Shown: piece after piece, positions 61,563 through 62,894 of the stretch
Layout: each line of letters begins with the position of its first letter
How positions within the stretch are numbered: the first letter of the stretch is position 1
Source of the DNA: Carboxylicivirga fragile
GTDB lineage: Bacteria; Bacteroidota; Bacteroidia; Bacteroidales; Marinilabiliaceae
Reading direction: 5' to 3'
Assembly: GCA_025499625.1 (NCBI GenBank)
Contig: JAFMVD010000035.1
Span: 1 to 62,894, forward strand
DNA: 62,894 nt
Made by a program: the position numbers and the translations under genes
Notes under the pieces: model-generated
Told to the model about the DNA's origin: nothing
Databases searched by the model: none
Seen by the model: only the letters and a program-made list of their open reading frames with translations

Positions 61563-62816
61563 ATGAAAACAATAATTATAATTGGTTTTTTGTTATTGAC
61601 TTGGCACATGCAAGCACAGGTGCAGGTTGATGTTGGCAATAAAGTAGAGAAAAAAACTAATCAGAAAGCCAATCAAAAAACAGACGAAGCAATTGATAAA
61701 ACCTTTGATAAGCTCGAAGAAGGTATAGGTTCATTATTTGGTAAAAAGAAAAAAAAGAATAATAAAGTTTTAGAAGAGGAGAGTACATCAGTTAATAACT
61801 CTTCTTCAGATGTTTCGCCAGATGTCACGGATGACAATAACTCACCTCTTATTGAGCACAATGTCAAATGGAGTAAATTTGATTTTGTACCTGGAGATGA
61901 GGTTATTTTTGAGGATGCCCCCAACCTTATGGAGGAAAATGGTGAGTTTCCGAGTCGTTGGGATCTAAGTCAAGGCCAGGTTGAAATAATGATGGTGAAT
62001 GAGGAGAATGTAATTGGCTTTGTTGATGGTAGTCCTGAAATAATTCCTTATTTAAAGAATTCAAAAGAAGATTATTTACCGGAGGTATTTACCGTGGAGT
62101 TTGATATTTACCGACCAGCATACGGTAATCGATTTAGTTTGTATTTGTACGATCGTAAAAACCAGATACCTCTAGATAAAGGCGAATTAGAAATAAATTT
62201 GAATAGAGCTGATATTGCAGATATTACCAGTGAATATGATTCCGGTAAATCCAATGAACAAGGTAATTGGATACATGTATCTGTTGCATATACAAAAGGG
62301 AAATTGAAGGTTTATCTTGATGAAAACCGATTAATTAATATACCACGTTACGAACCTAATCCTTCAGGTCTATCTTTTCAAGCGTATTGGGCCGAAGCAG
62401 AAGGTGATAAGTTGTGGTATATGAAAAATGTACGCATTGCAAAAGGTGGTGTGAAATATTACGATAGGATATTGAGTGATGGAAAGATAATTTGTAATGG
62501 CATACGTTTCGATGTTAATAAGGCAACTTTGAAGCGCGAAAGTATGGGGCCAATAAATAAAATTTACGAATTAATGCATAAGCAACCTGACCTAAACTTT
62601 AGTGTTGAAGGGCATACGGATGCAGATGGTGATGATGCCAAAAATCAGACCCTATCGGAGCAAAGGGCTAAAAAAGTGATGAATCAGTTATGCAGTATGG
62701 GGATTTCGGCTGATAGATTAAGTTATAAAGGTTTTGGAGAAAGTATGCCACTTGATAATAATACCACTCCCGAAGGCAAAGCAAATAACCGTCGCGTTGA
62801 ATTTGTGAAGAAGTGA
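61563..62816 (+). CDS. OmpA-family peptidoglycan-binding protein
   Basis: The 417 residues comprise a signal peptide (1-18), a Lys/Asp-rich linker (about 22-85), a LamG-like beta domain (about 110-300) and a C-terminal OmpA domain (about 315-417). The OmpA domain has GHTDADGDD, LSEQRAKKV, YKGFGESMP and NNRRVEF. It should anchor the outer envelope to peptidoglycan. Its last codons are repeated downstream at 62871-62894. Confidence 0.88.
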   Translation: MKTIIIIGFLLLTWHMQAQVQVDVGNKVEKKTNQKANQKTDEAIDKTFDKLEEGIGSLFGKKKKKNNKVLEEESTSVNNSSSDVSPDVTDDNNSPLIEHNVKWSKFDFVPGDEVIFEDAPNLMEENGEFPSRWDLSQGQVEIMMVNEENVIGFVDGSPEIIPYLKNSKEDYLPEVFTVEFDIYRPAYGNRFSLYLYDRKNQIPLDKGELEINLNRADIADITSEYDSGKSNEQGNWIHVSVAYTKGKLKVYLDENRLINIPRYEPNPSGLSFQAYWAEAEGDKLWYMKNVRIAKGGVKYYDRILSDGKIICNGIRFDVNKATLKRESMGPINKIYELMHKQPDLNFSVEGHTDADGDDAKNQTLSEQRAKKVMNQLCSMGISADRLSYKGFGESMPLDNNTTPEGKANNRRVEFVKK

Positions 62817-62894
62817 GGGTAGAGCCAAGCTTGCTTGAGCTATGCCGAGCGCCGAACAAATCAGGAAACAATTTGTGAAGAAGTGAGGGTAGAG
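62801..62894. repeat. 24-bp direct repeat at the end of the OmpA gene
   Basis: The 24 bp at 62801-62824 (ATTTGTGAAGAAG to GGGTAGAG), covering the last codons of the OmpA gene, recur at 62871-62894, a 70-bp period. The sequence between holds a small CAAGC-tt-GCTTG palindrome. It may be a target-site-like duplication around a small insertion or the start of a tandem repeat cut by the window edge. Confidence 0.5.

Overview
The window is AT-rich DNA from a member of the Bacteroidota. The signs are FISUMP and PKD surface proteins, an internal module resembling the type IX secretion tail, RteC- and DUF4248-type mobile-element proteins, IntDOT-like tyrosine recombinases, LytS/LytTR two-component genes and TAnnTTTG-type promoters. 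I cannot name the genus; a marine or anaerobic Bacteroidales/Marinilabiliales-like host would fit. All assignments are from reading the sequence; no database search was run.

Layout: (1) 1-3725 is the right end of an integrated element (A): an upstream non-coding stretch with hairpins, a hipB/hipA-type toxin-antitoxin pair with a repeat operator, and a tyrosine recombinase. (2) 3710-57384 is a second integrated element (B). It lies between a 16-bp copy of the tRNA-Ser 3' end at 3710-3725 and the tRNA-Ser gene at 57373-57457. Its recombinase (55881-57110) sits next to the tRNA. Elements A and B therefore look stacked in tandem at one tRNA gene. (3) 57373-62894 is probably chromosomal: tRNA-Ser, a TPR sensor kinase, a LytTR response regulator, an outer-membrane barrel protein and an OmpA-family protein.

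Element B from left to right: an RteC-like regulator, an excisionase-like HTH protein, small ORFs and a 1039-residue primase-helicase, followed by a cluster of TTACTTAG iterons (probable origin). Next is a nine-gene defence operon (9840-20350): XRE controller, HsdR, GIY-YIG nuclease, HsdM, HsdS, AAA ATPase plus HNH nuclease (Septu-like), PLD-family protein and trypsin-like protease. It is bracketed by two diverged copies of a small two-gene unit that includes DUF4248. After a large FISUMP protein comes an 18-kb one-direction block (24830-42533) that reads like the morphogenesis and lysis region of a virus. It holds a transglutaminase/cysteine-protease-like membrane protein, an arginine-rich capsid candidate, two further beta-rich proteins, several proteins with one N-terminal membrane helix (one a virion-type lysozyme), a spike-like protein, a DarB-like methyltransferase/Strawberry-notch helicase pair, a RadA-like ATPase, a holin and a GH108 endolysin. 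There is no terminase, portal, HK97 capsid or tail gene. The remainder (42697-55813) is cargo: two more FISUMP/PKD surface proteins, two related thioredoxin-fold proteins (one frameshifted), a LuxR-type regulator and membrane proteins.

The best candidates for something undescribed are: the non-tailed, probably membrane-containing provirus as a whole; a textbook -1 frameshift signal (GGGAAAG, 5-nt spacer, perfect 11-bp hairpin) that would fuse a basic protein to the RadA-like ATPase; a recurrent I/V-E/D/N-G-L motif across the virion-block proteins that could be a maturation cleavage site; and the compound restriction/Septu-like/PLD/protease operon.
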